The notes: generated by a model not told the origin, from the letters alone. Counted from the stretch's first letter, positions 31,938 through 42,664 are shown. The stretch: 64,000 nucleotides of DNA from Streptomyces sp. MST-110588 (GCF_022695595.1 NZ_CP074380.1:5400001-5464000); one strand, 5' to 3'. Numbers and translations are program-made.

Positions 31938-33838
31938 TCAGGCCGTACCCGTCCCTTCCTGTGGTGCCGGGAACGGCACCACCGCCACCGTCACGTTGTC
32001 GTGGCCCCCGCCGTCCAGCGCATGGCCGACCAGGGTCCGCGCGCCGTGCAGCGGCCGGGCGGCGGCGTCGGCGGGCAGTACGGCGGCCAGGTCCGCGGCG
32101 GCCTCCGCGTAGTTCCACAGTCCGTCCGTGCATACCACCACTACACCCGGTCCGTCCGGCCGGAAGGAAGCCGTGTGCGGCTCCAGTTCGTACGCGTCCG
32201 CGCCGAGCCACCCCGTGATGGCGTGCGCCCGGTCGTCCGCGTACGCCTCCGCCTCGGACATCAGATTGTTGGCCACCATCTGGGCGGCCCACGAGTCGTC
32301 CTCGGTGAGCCGGGCGGCGGGAGCGGTGCGGTCGTCGGGGACCCAGTACGCACGGCTGTCACCGACCCAGCCGACGGTGAGCAGGCCGCCGCCGACGACC
32401 GCCGCGACCAGGGTGCAGGCCGGCGCGTTCTGCCGGCGGTGCGGGTCGTGCTGCTGCGGTCGGCTGCGCTCGGCGGCCAGGGAGTTGACGGCCTTCCCGG
32501 CGGTGATGATCGCGTCGTGCAGGGCCTGCTGCGGATGCGTACCCCTGGGCAGGGACGCGAGCAGTGACTCGCCCGCGGCCTCCGCGGCGGCGGCCGAGGC
32601 GTCGTCGGGGCGGGTCGCCGAGGAGACACCGTCACAGACCACGGCGATCACGGCGGGCGAGCCGTCCGCCAGCGTCGTCGTGGACACCGAGAAGAAGTCC
32701 TCGTTGCGGTGGTGGCGGTGGCCGCGGTCGCTGACCGCCGCCACGCCGTGGAGTTCGCACTCCAGGTGGTCGCGTTCCCGGGGCTGGGCGTGCCCGCAGG
32801 TCTCGCAGTAACCGTCCCTGTCGACGCCGCCGGCCCGGCAGGCGGCACAGACTGTTGTGCCCCGCGGGGGTGTGTGGTGCTCGGTGGGTGCGGAGCTGTC
32901 CGGGGAGCTTCCGGGTTCGTACGCCGAGCTTCCGGATTCGGGCGCTGTACTTCCGGATTCTTGTGCGGTGGCTTCGGAGTTGTACGGCGCGCTTCCGGAT
33001 TCGTACGGAGCGGGCCGGGCGTTCTGCGCGTTCTGTGCTGCCGACTCGGCGACGAGGTCGTAGCCGACGACGCGCGGATCGGCGGCCCGGGCGGCTGAGG
33101 GCCGCGGGGCGGCGTGCCCCTGCTCGCCGGAGGACGCCTGCGGGACCGGCGCGGGGGAAGCGGGGGCCGCGGATCCGGTGCCCACCGGGTCGGGGGCGCT
33201 CGCAGGGAAGTCACCTGCCGGGCGCGCACGGTTCGGCGGTACGTAACCCGGCGCGGCGACATAACCGGACGACGACGGCGGCATATGGCTGCCGGACGAC
33301 GGCGGCACAGGGCTGCCGGAGGACGGCGGTACATGGCCGGGAGACGGCGGCACATGGGGTGGCGGCACAGGGCCGGGCGCGGCGGTCGGCGGTGCCCCGT
33401 AAGCCGCTTCCGAGTCCCCGTGCCCGTACGCCGCACCCGAGGAGGCGTCGTAGGCCGCGCCCGGCGTGCCGGGGGGCGCCGTGCTCGCCTCCGCGCCCGG
33501 CACGCGGGCTTGCGGCCCCTGTGGGACGGCCGGCGGGCCCTGAGGAGCGGCCGACGGACCCTGCGCGGTGGTCGGCGGGGCCTGGGGCATCCCCGGGGGC
33601 GGCGGGGCGTGCGGGGGCGGGGCGGGGGCGGAGGCGCGTAAGGGGGCGCGGGCGGAGGATCGTACGCCGGGGAGCGGGACGCGCCACGCAGCGCGACCGT
33701 CGGCCGCTCTCCGGCCGTCAGTGCCCCGGTACCGGACAGCGCGGCACCGCACGACCCGCAGAAGTTGTCCCCCGCCTCGTGCGGCTCCTCGCACCCCGGA
33801 CACCGGAACGGCCCGGTCACACCCACACCCACACCCAT
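31938..33838 (-). CDS. PP2C-type protein phosphatase with two zinc ribbons (one apparent frameshift)
   Basis: The corrected product is about 633 residues. The N-terminus holds a zinc ribbon (RCPGCEEPHEAGDNFCGSCG), then a long Pro-rich linker where one C is missing within the C/G runs at 33613-33632, a second ribbon (CAACRAGGVDRDGYCETCG), and a PP2C catalytic domain: RNEDFF, VCDGVSS, GWVGDSRAY and GGHDNVTV, giving all four metal-binding Asp positions. It starts 1 nt after the PknG-like stop (TGACATG), within a GGGTGT repeat, so GTG codons slightly further in are also possible starts. It should remove phosphate from Ser/Thr targets of the neighbouring kinase. Confidence 0.85.
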
Positions 33839-33839
33839 G

Positions 33840-36800
33840 TCACACCCACGTCCTGGGGCGGAAGCGGTTGGCCCGTTCCACCAGTTCGATCCTTTCCTCG
33901 CCGCGCTGCGCCAGCCGTGCGAGCAGTCTGAACGACCGCTCCAGGCCGAAGCGCAGGCCGCGTTCGTCCAGCTCGCTGCCGAGCAGCGCAGGCCGGCCGG
34001 CAGCGCCGGGCGAAGTGCTCGCACCCTGCTCCCGGGCACCTTGGCTCCCGGAGAGTACCCAGTCCAGCGCGCAGCCCAGTACCTCGGTCGACAATTGCTC
34101 ACGGCGCTGAGCGTCCAGACCGGACTCCGTCAGCCGCTCCACCTCCTCGGCCGCGGCCCGCAGATCCGGCAGCAGCGGATCGCGCGCGGAACGCTGCCGT
34201 AACCGCGCCCGGACTGCGGCGATACGGGCCGCGGTGCAGTGGATCGAGGACTCCGGTACGGATTCCAGGGCGGCCACCGCACCCGCGCGGTCCCCGGCCG
34301 CCAGCCGGACGCGGGCCAGCCCGAAGGCGGCGCTGACATAACTGTGGTCGGTGCTCCATACGAGGCGGTAGTACTCCGCCGCGTTGTCCAACTGGCCCAG
34401 TTCCTCGGCGCAGACACCGAGCGCCAGCTTGGGCGCGGGCTCGCCCGGGAAGGCGTCGTAGACCGCGTCGAAGGAGAGCGCCGCCGTCGCGTGGTCCCCG
34501 GTCGTCAGGGCGACCAGGCCCCGGTACCAGACCACCCTCCAGTCCTCGGGGTGGTCCTTTTCGAGGTCGTGCAGTTCGCGCCGGGCCGCCTCGCCGTCGC
34601 CCCTCTCCAGTTGGGCCCGCAGGCCGCGCAGCCGCGTTTCGAGGGATGCGGTGGGGGCGGCGCGGAGGGCTGCGATCAGCTCCGTCGGCGCGGCGGCCAT
34701 CAGACCGGCCAGGAAGCCGGCGTTGGGGTCGGCCGGGTCCACCCGGGGGACGGGCAGCGCGAGGACGGCGAGTGCGGTGTCCAGCGGGCGCAGCACGGGA
34801 ACGGACCGAGCGGAGACGGGCGTGGGCTCTGTGGTGCCCGTCGCACCGGTGACGCCTTCTGCGGTCGCTGCGGTTGCTGCGGTCGCCGTGGTAGCCGTGG
34901 CTGCTGTGGTGGCCGGAGCCGCCGTAGGGGCCACCGTTGTCGCTGCAGGGGGCGCTGCTTCCGTTGCCGGCATGGTCGCCGTGGCCGACGGAGCCGGTGC
35001 GGCTGAGGGGGTACGTGCGGCCGGTGTGACCTCGTACGCGGCCTGGACCCGCGGACCTGGGGCCGCCGACCGGGCGGGCGGGCCCGCGACGGCCGACGGG
35101 GGCGCGCCGACACCGCCCGGCGCGCCGATGCCCCGGCCGGCCCCACCACCGCGGCATGCGCGACGCCCGTACCGCCGCCCGTACGACCGGCGGCGCCCGT
35201 CCCGCCGGGACCGCTCAACGGGCCGCCCGGCCCGCCGCGACCGCCCGGCCCGCCACCACCGGTCCGCCTGCCGCGACCGCCCCACCCGCCCGGAGCCGCC
35301 CGGCTTCCGCGCCACCGCCCCACGGTCCGTGCCCCCGGCGCCCGTGTCCCCGGCGCCCGCGTCCCCGCGGCCCGTGCGCCCAGGAGCGAGGTGTCCCCTG
35401 CGGCGCAGCGACCAGTTCGGTGTCCACAACCCGCAGTTCGGGGCCGAAGAGGGTGGAGAGCGAGGGCCGCTGTTCACCCGTCTGGAGCGCCACGACCTCC
35501 CGCAGCACCCCCGTGAGCTGCTCGGCCATCTCCTCCGCCGAGGCGAACCGGCGCTCGCGGTCGGGGTCGGTCGCCCGTACCAGGAGGCGGTAGAAGGACT
35601 CGTACCTACGGAAGACCTCGATGTTCTCCGGGTCGGGCAGGGAGTCCACGAAGACGTTGGTGTAGCCCTGGAAGTCGAAGGTCAGGACGGCCAGAGTGCG
35701 GGCGACCGTATACAGGTCCGAGGCGACCGACGGTCCCAGCTCGGCGACCTCGGGTGCCTGGTAGCCGACCGTCCCGTAGATGGCGCTCTCCTCGTCGTCC
35801 ATCCTGCGGACCGCGCCCATGTCGATCAGCTTGAGCTGGTCGCGCTGCTGGATGGCGTTGTCGACCTTGAAGTCGCAGTACAGCAGGTTGCGGCTGTGCA
35901 GATGGCTCAGCGCCTCCAGCGCCTCGATGCCGTACGCGCACGCCTGCTCCACCGGTAACGGCTCACGGCGCCCCTGCGGCGTACGGCGTTCGTTGGCGAT
36001 CTCCTTGAGTGACTTGCCGCCGACGTACTCCATGACGATGTAGCCGTCCAGGCTGCCCGTCGACTGGTCCAGGTGCTCGACGAAGTTGTAGATGCGGACG
36101 ATGTTGGAGTGTTCGATCTCGGCGAGGAAGCGGCGTTCGGACACGGCCACCGCGAGGGCTTCTTCGTCGCCGGTGTCCAGCAGGCCCTTCAGGACGACCC
36201 AGCGGTCGGAGACGGCGCGGTCGACGGCCAGGTATATCCAGCCCAGTCCGCCGTGTGCCAGGCAGCCCACGATCTCGTACTGTCCGTGGACGACGTCCCC
36301 GGCCCGCAGCTTCGGAACAAAGCTGTACGGATGGCCGCACTTGGTGCAGAAGCCTTGCGTACGGCCCGGACGGTCGCCGCGCGCCCGGCCGACCGGGGCC
36401 CCGCAGTCGCTCCGGCTGCAAAAACGCTTCCGTTCGGGAACCTCCGGGTTCTTCAGCACGGCCGCGCGCGGATCGGGACGCGGCACCTGCGGCACCGTGA
36501 CCAGCCCCGCGCCCAGCCGGCCGCGTACCGAGCCGGAGCCGGAAGCGGAACCGCTGCTCAGGCCCGCGCTGCGCACCGAGACCGGCGATGCCTGCGCGGA
36601 GCCGCCGGACAGGGAGCGGGACAGGCGTCCTGAGACCGAGCGCCGGGAGGTGGAGGAGCGGGCGGAGGCGCTGGTACGGGAGCCGCCGGACCCGCCCGAA
36701 CGGCCTCCCGGTCCGTCCCCGAGCCACCGGAACCTGCCGAGCCACCGGAACCTGCCGGCCCCCTGAAGCCACCGGAGCCCCCCGAGCCCGCAGAACCCCG

Positions 36801-37015
36801 CTGGTCCGCCGAGCCCGCCGGCCCGCTTCCGGAACCGCCGGCCGCACGCTTTCCGGCCGTGATCCCCGTGGGCGCCGAGGTCACCACCCCGCCGGGCGGG
36901 ACGACCGGAGCCAGCCCGCAGGTGTCGCAGTACAGTTCGCCCCGCCGACGTCCTCGTAGCGGCCCTCGCAGTCCCGCCGCTGGCACGGGACCCCCGCCCG
37001 CTGGTCCGTCATCAT
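33840..37015 (-). CDS. pknG: PknG-like serine/threonine kinase with TPR region (four apparent frameshifts)
   Basis: The corrected product is about 1060 residues. It starts ATGATG after a GGGGGGA ribosome-binding site and reads: zinc ribbon (CQRRDC...CDTC), Gly/Ser-rich linker, rubredoxin-like pair (CSRSDC and CTKC), kinase domain (GCLAHGGLGWIYLA glycine loop, VVLKGLL, YCDFKVDN catalytic loop, IDMGAVRRM in place of DFG), Pro/Ala linker, then a TPR-like helical half. The order of rubredoxin, kinase and TPR modules is that of PknG. Single G/C losses are needed at 36940-36943, 36717-36720, 35395-35398 and 35131-35134. PknG controls 2-oxoglutarate dehydrogenase through an FHA protein in response to amino acids; the glnX/glnH neighbours fit. 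Confidence 0.85.
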
Positions 37016-37021
37016 TCCCCC

Positions 37022-38593
37022 CTACGGTCCATGTGGTCCTTGAGGTTCTTGTGGTCCAGGGGACCCGTACGGCCCGGGTACCCGCCCCGTTCCATACGAT
37101 TCGTCCGGCCGCTCCGCCTCGTACGGCCCGTCCCCCCGACCTGCCTCACGTGATCCATCGGCCCGGCCTGCCCCATACAGCCCTTCCACCCGGCCTGCCT
37201 CATACGGCCCGCCCGCGCGGCCGGCCCCTCCCGTCCACCCCGCCTCTCCCGACCCTCCCGTGCCCCCGAACCGCCCCGGCCGGTCGTCCGGCGGCTCGGG
37301 CGTCAACGCCTCCGCCGTCGCCCGCTGGTAGCGCAGCACCGCCTGTTCGGCCGCCCGCAGATCGCAGGGAGCGCTCCACAGCATCCGGCGGGCGGTGTCG
37401 TACCGCTCGATCAGCACCGGGTCCTCGGCCAGGCCGTGCCGGGCGACCTTCGCCCGGTAGGCGTCCAGCCGGCCGCGCAGTTCGGCCCGTACGGCCAGGG
37501 GTGCGGTGACCGCCGTCAACGACTCGCGGGCCCGGTGCAGTTCGTCGTCGGCGCGCTGCTCCAGGCTGTCCAGCAGCGGGGACAGCCGGTGCCACTGGGC
37601 GTGCCTGCGGTATTCGGCGGCGGTCGCCAACTGCTCGTGCAGCGCCGCGGACGGCCCGGAGACCGCGGGCACCTCGGACGCGGCGATCTTCGCCAGCACC
37701 TCGCCACGGGCCTGGCGCGCCTCGGTCAGCGTCCGGTCCGCGCGCGAGAGCACGTCGCGCACCCGCATCAGCCGCCGCTCGGCGTCCTGCCGTACGTCCA
37801 GGACCGCTTCGATCTCCCGCCGTACGTCCTCCAGGCTGCGCGCCGCGCGGTCGTAGCGCCCGGTGTCCGGCCGCCCGCCGCCGGGCGCGGAGCTGCCGGC
37901 GGACGCGGAGACCCAGAAGGCGAGCGGGTCGGAGACGACCTGGGTACGCAACTGCGTCAGCTCGTACGTGATCCGCTCCAGGTCGTCACCCGCGGGGTGT
38001 TCGCCGGGGCGCACCCCCACCGAATGTGCCAGCGAGCGTGTACGGCGCAGCTCGGCGGCGAGGAGGTCTATCCGGGCGGGCAGCGCGGACCACACGGCGT
38101 CGGCGGCGACGATCACGTCCAGCGCCCGCGCGTACAGGCCGTTCATCCGGGCGACCAGTTCCTCCAGGCTGAACCGCTCGCTGAGCCGGGCCCCGCCGCC
38201 CTCCGGTGCGACGCCGCCGGTGGCCGCGCCGGAGACCGTCACACCGCTGCCGCGCAGCAGTTCCGTCAGCTCGGCGAGGTCTTCCTGGGACGGCCAGCGC
38301 CGACGTCCGCGCAGCTCACGGGCGGTGTTCAGGGCGGTGGTGTACGCGTCGAAGTGCGCCCACAGGAGGGCGATGGACTGTTCGGTGGCGGCCCAGCGCT
38401 CCTTGGTGGTGCCGGTCAGGTCGGCGCCCTCCAGGAGACGCCGGCCCGCGTGGTCCTGAAGGGCCAGCAGGGAGGTCTCGATCGCCTCGTACTCGGCACC
38501 GAGCCGTCCCAGGGCGCGGTCCACCTCGTCCCGGTTCATCACCGGGCCGCTGGGCCTCCCGGCGGAGCTGGGGAAGGGTCCGGGGACCGCCAT
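37022..38593 (-). CDS. Helical coiled-coil protein of the PknG array
   Basis: The product is 523 residues, with a GAGGTGATCG ribosome-binding region before ATG. It is almost all helix: segments such as LGRLGAEYEAIETSLLALQDHAG, ARSLEDVRREIEAVLDVRQDAERRL and HRARESLTAVTAPLAV predict coiled coils. The last 90 residues are repeats of the GPYEAGR type. No enzyme motif or membrane segment is present. It sits 6 bp before pknG and 62 bp after glnH, so it is co-transcribed, and it is conserved with this locus in streptomycetes as far as I recall. A scaffold between the membrane sensor and kinase is an inference. Confidence 0.75.
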   Translation of the reverse strand: MAVPGPFPSSAGRPSGPVMNRDEVDRALGRLGAEYEAIETSLLALQDHAGRRLLEGADLTGTTKERWAATEQSIALLWAHFDAYTTALNTARELRGRRRWPSQEDLAELTELLRGSGVTVSGAATGGVAPEGGGARLSERFSLEELVARMNGLYARALDVIVAADAVWSALPARIDLLAAELRRTRSLAHSVGVRPGEHPAGDDLERITYELTQLRTQVVSDPLAFWVSASAGSSAPGGGRPDTGRYDRAARSLEDVRREIEAVLDVRQDAERRLMRVRDVLSRADRTLTEARQARGEVLAKIAASEVPAVSGPSAALHEQLATAAEYRRHAQWHRLSPLLDSLEQRADDELHRARESLTAVTAPLAVRAELRGRLDAYRAKVARHGLAEDPVLIERYDTARRMLWSAPCDLRAAEQAVLRYQRATAEALTPEPPDDRPGRFGGTGGSGEAGWTGGAGRAGGPYEAGRVEGLYGAGRADGSREAGRGDGPYEAERPDESYGTGRVPGPYGSPGPQEPQGPHGP

Positions 38594-38655
38594 CGATCAC
38601 CTCTCCAATGTGCGTGTGGCGCGCGGGGGTCGGCACGCTGCCGCGGTGCCGCCGG

Positions 38656-39681
38656 TCAGTCGCTGTACTCCGGTTCGGGTGCCCGGGACATGCCCGGCAG
38701 GTCGTCCTTGAGCCAGGTGCGGTAGGCCGTCATCCACGGGCTGTGCTCGCCGCCGTCGCCGCGGTAGTCCTCCAGCACCTTGTTGACCCGCCGCACCAGG
38801 TCGGTGTCGTCCTTGTTCATCGCCACTCCATACGGCTCCTTCGTGAACGGCCGTCCCTTCAGCTCGACCGTCGGGTCCTGCGCCGCCTGCGCGGCGGCCA
38901 GCGCGTTGTCCGTGACCACCGCGTCGGCCTCGCCGAGCTGGAGCCGCACCAGGCAGTCGAGCTGGTTGGGGACGGTCAGCACCGACGCGCCGTGCCGCTG
39001 CCCGGCCAGCTCCGACTCGCCGGTGGATCCGGCGGCCGTACAGATCTTTTTGCCCTTCAACGAGTCGTCGAAAGCGTCGATCCTCGACCACTTGGGTGCC
39101 AGCACCTGTTGACCGGCCTGGAAATAGGCGGTCGAGAAGGCAACCTGCTTCTTGCGCTCGCAGTTGATCGTCATCGTCCGTACGACCATGTCGACCGTAC
39201 GCTTCTGCAGCGCCGGTATGCGTTGATTGGTGGGGATCGCCAGGAAGACGGGTTTCGCCTTCGGTCCCAGGATGTCCTTGGCGATGGCGTTCGCGATGTC
39301 GATGTCGAAGCCTTCCAGCTTGCCGGTGCCCGGATTGCGGTAGCCCCAGCGGTAGGTGTTCTGGTCGACGCCGACGACCAGACGGCCCTCCTTCTTGATC
39401 CTTTTCACCGCCGGTCCGTCGTCCGAAGACGGCCGCAGGCTCCGGGCGGCGGTCTCAGGGGTGCATTCGGCCGCCGCGGGCCGGGCGTACGCCGGTCCGG
39501 CGCCGGACGTACCGCCCGTGGGCGCCCCGTCCCCCGTGCCGCCCGCCAGGACGGGCACCAGCACCGCGGCGGTGGCGGCCATCACGCACACACCGGCCGC
39601 GACCGGCGCCAGCACGGCCCGCAGGTTCCGCCGCCGCCTCGCGCGCAGCCCCTTGCGCGTCTCGCCGCCCGACGGCCTCAT
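38656..39681 (-). CDS. glnH: GlnH-like glutamate/aspartate-binding protein
   Basis: The product is 341 residues. An Arg-rich start and one hydrophobic helix (LAPVAAGVCVMAATAAVLVPVLAG) are followed by an extracytoplasmic type II binding fold: GRLVVGVDQNTYRWGYRNPGTGKLEGFDIDIANAIAKDILG is the typical amino-acid-binding start, and GSTGESEL, ADAVVTDNALAA and EPYGVAMNKDD match the ligand-binding lobes. There is no lipobox, so it is probably held by an uncleaved anchor. In mycobacteria GlnH senses Asp/Glu together with GlnX and PknG. No transporter genes are adjacent, which supports sensing rather than uptake. Confidence 0.85.
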   Translation of the reverse strand: MRPSGGETRKGLRARRRRNLRAVLAPVAAGVCVMAATAAVLVPVLAGGTGDGAPTGGTSGAGPAYARPAAAECTPETAARSLRPSSDDGPAVKRIKKEGRLVVGVDQNTYRWGYRNPGTGKLEGFDIDIANAIAKDILGPKAKPVFLAIPTNQRIPALQKRTVDMVVRTMTINCERKKQVAFSTAYFQAGQQVLAPKWSRIDAFDDSLKGKKICTAAGSTGESELAGQRHGASVLTVPNQLDCLVRLQLGEADAVVTDNALAAAQAAQDPTVELKGRPFTKEPYGVAMNKDDTDLVRRVNKVLEDYRGDGGEHSPWMTAYRTWLKDDLPGMSRAPEPEYSD

Positions 39682-39701
39682 GACCCCTTCACCCCGCCCC
39701 C

Positions 39702-41200
39702 TCACCGGTACTCCGACAGCCTGCGCCCGATGCCCAGCACCGCGCTCGTGGCGGCCAGTACGGCCAGCACGGCGGCGCCCACCGCCAGCCCGGACAGCGC
39801 CCCCGGCCGTCGTCCGCCGCCCGCCGGAACTCCCGCTGCTCGTGTCCCAGGGCCGTACGCAGCTCGGCGTCCACCCGGTCGAAGGACTCACCCGTGGCCT
39901 GGTTCGTGCCGATCACCTTCTCCAGCGCCTTGTCGTAGTCGCCCGCGTCGTCGGCGGCGCGGGCGACGGCGTGCCGGGCCTGCCACTGCCGTACGCCGCT
40001 CAGCGCGCGCTCCACCGGACGGCGCCCCGCGTCGTCGTCCGCGAGCGCCAGCGCCGTCCCCAGCCTGCTGTCCGCCGCCGCGGCGCCGCTGGTGCCCCGG
40101 CCCGCCAGGCCCCGCATCCCGGAGCGGTACCCGACCTCGTAGAAGTCCTGCTGGTCCTTGGTCAGCACCGCGCCGCGCGCGACCAGCGTCAGGTTCTCGT
40201 CGCCGCGGGCCTGAAGGGAGTCGATCCGCGCCTCATTGAGGACCCGCAGTGACTTCGCGCCGTGATCGTAGGAGTCCGCCAGTCCCGCCCGCGCCACGGC
40301 GTGCCCCACGGCCAGCCACAGCAGGGTGACGGCCGTGGCGGCGGTCGCGGCCACCAGCCCACGGTTGAACACCCGGTTCGTACGGCGGTAATGACGCCGC
40401 TGGGCCCACCCCAGGGCGGCCAGTGCCACTACGCCCGTGCCCAGCGCCGCCCAGGGCCAGGCCCTGGCGGAGTCGTAGTCCGCGCCCAGCCGGGCCGTCT
40501 CGGCGACGTACAGCTCACGGGCCGCGGGCAGCAGGTCCTGGCGCATCCGCTCGTTGGCGTACCGCAGATACGCGCCGCCCAGCGGCAGGCCCTGCCGGTT
40601 GTTCGTACGCGCCGTCTCCACCAGGCCCGTGTAGCGCGGCAGTTGGCCGTTGATGCGGGCTATCCGGCGGCCGGCGGTGTCCGAGCCCTGGGCGTTGGTC
40701 GCGGCCTTGACCAGCAGCCGGGAAGCGGTCGCGATGTCCCTGCGGTAGCGGTCGCGGGTGGCCTGGCTCTCCTTGTCGCCGGCCAGGAAACCGACGGCGG
40801 CCGTGGTGTCGGCGTCGGCGAGCGAGCGGTAGATGTCCGCGGCGTCCGAGCTGAGGGGCTGGCTGTGCTCCACGACGTCCCGCGCCGCCGCCGCCCGGTC
40901 CGTGACCTGCCAGGCCGTGACCGCGCCGAACACCACGACGAGAAAGGCCAGTACGGCTCCCAGGACCCGCAGCCGGCCCGGCTCGGTCGTGGCCGCCGCC
41001 CGCAGGCGGTCCCATCCCTCGGCCCACGCCGTCCGGCGCCCGGCGGCGGGCGCGGACGCGAAGCGGAAGGCAGGAGCACCGGCAGGGCCCGGGGCACCGG
41101 CAGGGCCAGGAACACCGGCAGGAGCTGCGGCAGCGGCAGGGGAGGGCGAGGAGGGCGGCGAAGGAGGCGGCGGCGCGCTGCCGGCCGGCACGTAGGACAC
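39702..41200 (-). CDS. glnX: GlnX-like four-helix membrane sensor (one apparent frameshift)
   Basis: The corrected product is about 499 residues from GTG, with GGGGGAGG upstream. After a Pro/Ala-rich cytoplasmic start there are four membrane helices: LRVLGAVLAFLVVVFGAVTAW (near 80), the WPWAALGTGVVALAALGWA region, LVAATAATAVTLLWLAVGHAV, and LSGLAVGAAVLAVLAATSAVL, which appears only after restoring one G in the C5 run 39800-39804. Two extracytoplasmic helical loops separate them, as in chemoreceptor-like sensors. Position directly before glnH and in line with pknG fits GlnX, which passes the GlnH signal to PknG. Confidence 0.8.
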
Positions 41201-41235
41201 GGAACCTCCCCCTGAGTCGCTGACGGCGGACCCGG

Positions 41236-41472
41236 TCACGCGCGACGGGCGCACGGGAACAGGTGCACGGTCAGCAGTATGGCCGCAGGCACTGACAACC
41301 ACACCGGTATCGGCGGGATCTTGCCCGGTATCGCGTTGTTCCAGACGGATCGGGATCCATCACCCTTCCCCTGTCTCTTCTCACGCTTGCCCGGTGTGTC
41401 CGGTTCCCGAAAGTGACGCCCCGTGTACGGGAGTTGACGGATACCCTGTCCGGCCTGGGCGTCCTCCGTCAC
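41236..41472 (-). CDS. Small membrane protein coupled to HxlR gene
   Basis: A GTG overlapping the HxlR stop (GTGA) opens 78 codons. The protein has a charged N-terminal half (KREKRQGKGDG) and a C-terminal hydrophobic segment (IPPIPVWLSVPAAILLTVHLF). It lies 35 bp before glnX in the same direction. I do not recognise a family. The stop-start overlap and hydrophobic end support it, but the length is short and the region is GC-rich, so it may be chance. Confidence 0.4.
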   Translation of the reverse strand: MTEDAQAGQGIRQLPYTGRHFREPDTPGKREKRQGKGDGSRSVWNNAIPGKIPPIPVWLSVPAAILLTVHLFPCARRA

Positions 41473-41903
41473 GCTCCCCGACGGGCGGGCAGGGCTTCGG
41501 GCCGCTCGTCCGGGACGGCGGACGCGGCGGGCGCGGCGGTCCGGCGTCGGTATTCCTCGCGTGCGTCCATGAGTTCGGGCAGGTGCTCCCGTGCCCAGTC
41601 GCAGGCCGCCGCCATCGGGGCGAACAGGGACCGGCCGAGCGCGGTGAGCTCGTACTCGACGCGCGGCGGATTCTCCTCGTACGCGGTGCGCGTGATGATC
41701 CCGTCCCGCTCCAGGGCGCGCAGCGACTCGGTGAGCACCTTCGGCGTGACGCGGCGCAGCGGCACCCGCAGTTCGGAGAAGCGCCGTGGGCCTTCCTCCA
41801 GACAGCGGATGATCATCCAGCCCCATTTGTCGCCGAACCGGATCGGAAGCGCACGACTGGGGCACTCCGGTGCGAACATGTCTGGTTTCAGCGGCGTGAT
41901 CAC
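41469..41903 (-). CDS. HxlR-family transcriptional regulator
   Basis: The product is 144 residues. IRFGDKWGWMIIRCLEEGPRRFSELR is the start of the HxlR winged helix, followed by RVTPKVLTESLRALERDGIITR (recognition region) and PPRVEYELTALGRSL (wing). The redox Cys found in some members is represented by ECPS. The start is either the GTG used here or the ATG nine codons in. It is divergent from an NAD(P)-binding protein gene and a perfect palindrome lies between them, the usual layout for HxlR control of a neighbouring reductase. Confidence 0.88.
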   Translation of the reverse strand: MITPLKPDMFAPECPSRALPIRFGDKWGWMIIRCLEEGPRRFSELRVPLRRVTPKVLTESLRALERDGIITRTAYEENPPRVEYELTALGRSLFAPMAAACDWAREHLPELMDAREEYRRRTAAPAASAVPDERPEALPARRGA

Positions 41904-41910
41904 ACTCCGA

Positions 41911-41933
41911 CGGTACCGGCGGCGCCGGTACCG
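41911..41933. promoter_or_regulatory. Perfect palindrome, likely HxlR operator
   Basis: Arms CGGTACCGGCG and CGCCGGTACCG are perfectly complementary around one G. The site lies 7 bp before the HxlR start and 37 bp before the divergent reductase start, so binding would repress both. Confidence 0.7.
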
Positions 41934-41970
41934 TTGAAGTAACCGGCAGGTGGCCGCATACGGTCCGGCC

Positions 41971-42645
41971 ATGACCGAAACCCGCACCAAAACCTCTGCT
42001 CCCCGCGTCGGGGCGGAACACCTCGGCACGGATATCGTGATCTTCGGCGCCGGTGGCAGGGCCGGCCGCGCTCTCGTGAGAGAAGCGCGCTCCCGCGGCC
42101 ACCGCGTCACCGCCGTCGTCCGCGACCCCGACCAGCACGCGGACCTCGCCGGCCCCGATTTCGCCGGCCCCCACCTTCCCGGCGGCCCCGGTGTACGGCT
42201 GCTGGCAGGCGACGTCACCGACCCCCGCGCCGTCGCCGCCGCGGCCACCGGCCACGCCGTCGCCATCAGCGCCGTCTACCGCCCGGACATACCGGCCGAG
42301 TCCCTGTACGTCGGTGCGGCCCGTGCCTTGAAAGACGGCCTGACCCGGGCCGGCACCGGGCGGCTGCTCGTCATCGGCATCGCCACCCTCGCCGAGACGG
42401 CGCCCGGCGTACGCATCCTGGACGCCCCGGACTTCCCCGAACCCGCCCGGACCTTCTCCCTCGGCCATGCCGCCGGCCTGGAGGCGTTGCGCTCCGGGAC
42501 CCCTGGCCCGGACTGGGTGATGGTGCTGCCGCCCATGGAGATCGACTACGCGGCGTGCGCACGTTCCGTACTGGACGAGATCGAGCACCCGGCCCACCAC
42601 CGGTCGGTCCTGAACCTGGCAGCTCCGGCAGTCGGTCGGTCCTGA
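41971..42645 (+). CDS. NAD(P)-binding (atypical SDR) protein
   Basis: The product is 224 residues. The Rossmann motif IVIFGAGGRAGRALV and LLAGDVTDPRAVAAAA, plus HPAHHR near the end, mark the NmrA/YwnB-like NAD(P)-binding group. There is no YxxxK motif, as usual for this group. The C-terminus ends in an unusual VLNLAAPAVGRS because of a 32-bp tandem duplication that shifts the frame. Divergence from the HxlR gene suggests a redox-stress or quinone-related role. Confidence 0.82.
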   Translation: MTETRTKTSAPRVGAEHLGTDIVIFGAGGRAGRALVREARSRGHRVTAVVRDPDQHADLAGPDFAGPHLPGGPGVRLLAGDVTDPRAVAAAATGHAVAISAVYRPDIPAESLYVGAARALKDGLTRAGTGRLLVIGIATLAETAPGVRILDAPDFPEPARTFSLGHAAGLEALRSGTPGPDWVMVLPPMEIDYAACARSVLDEIEHPAHHRSVLNLAAPAVGRS

Positions 42646-42664
42646 ACCTGGCCGCTCCGGCAGC
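42601..42664. repeat. 32-bp tandem duplication at the 3' end of the reductase gene
   Basis: Units 42601-42632 and 42633-42664 differ at two positions. With only one copy the protein would end SVLNLAAPAAG; the duplication gives AVGRS instead. Confidence 0.85.
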
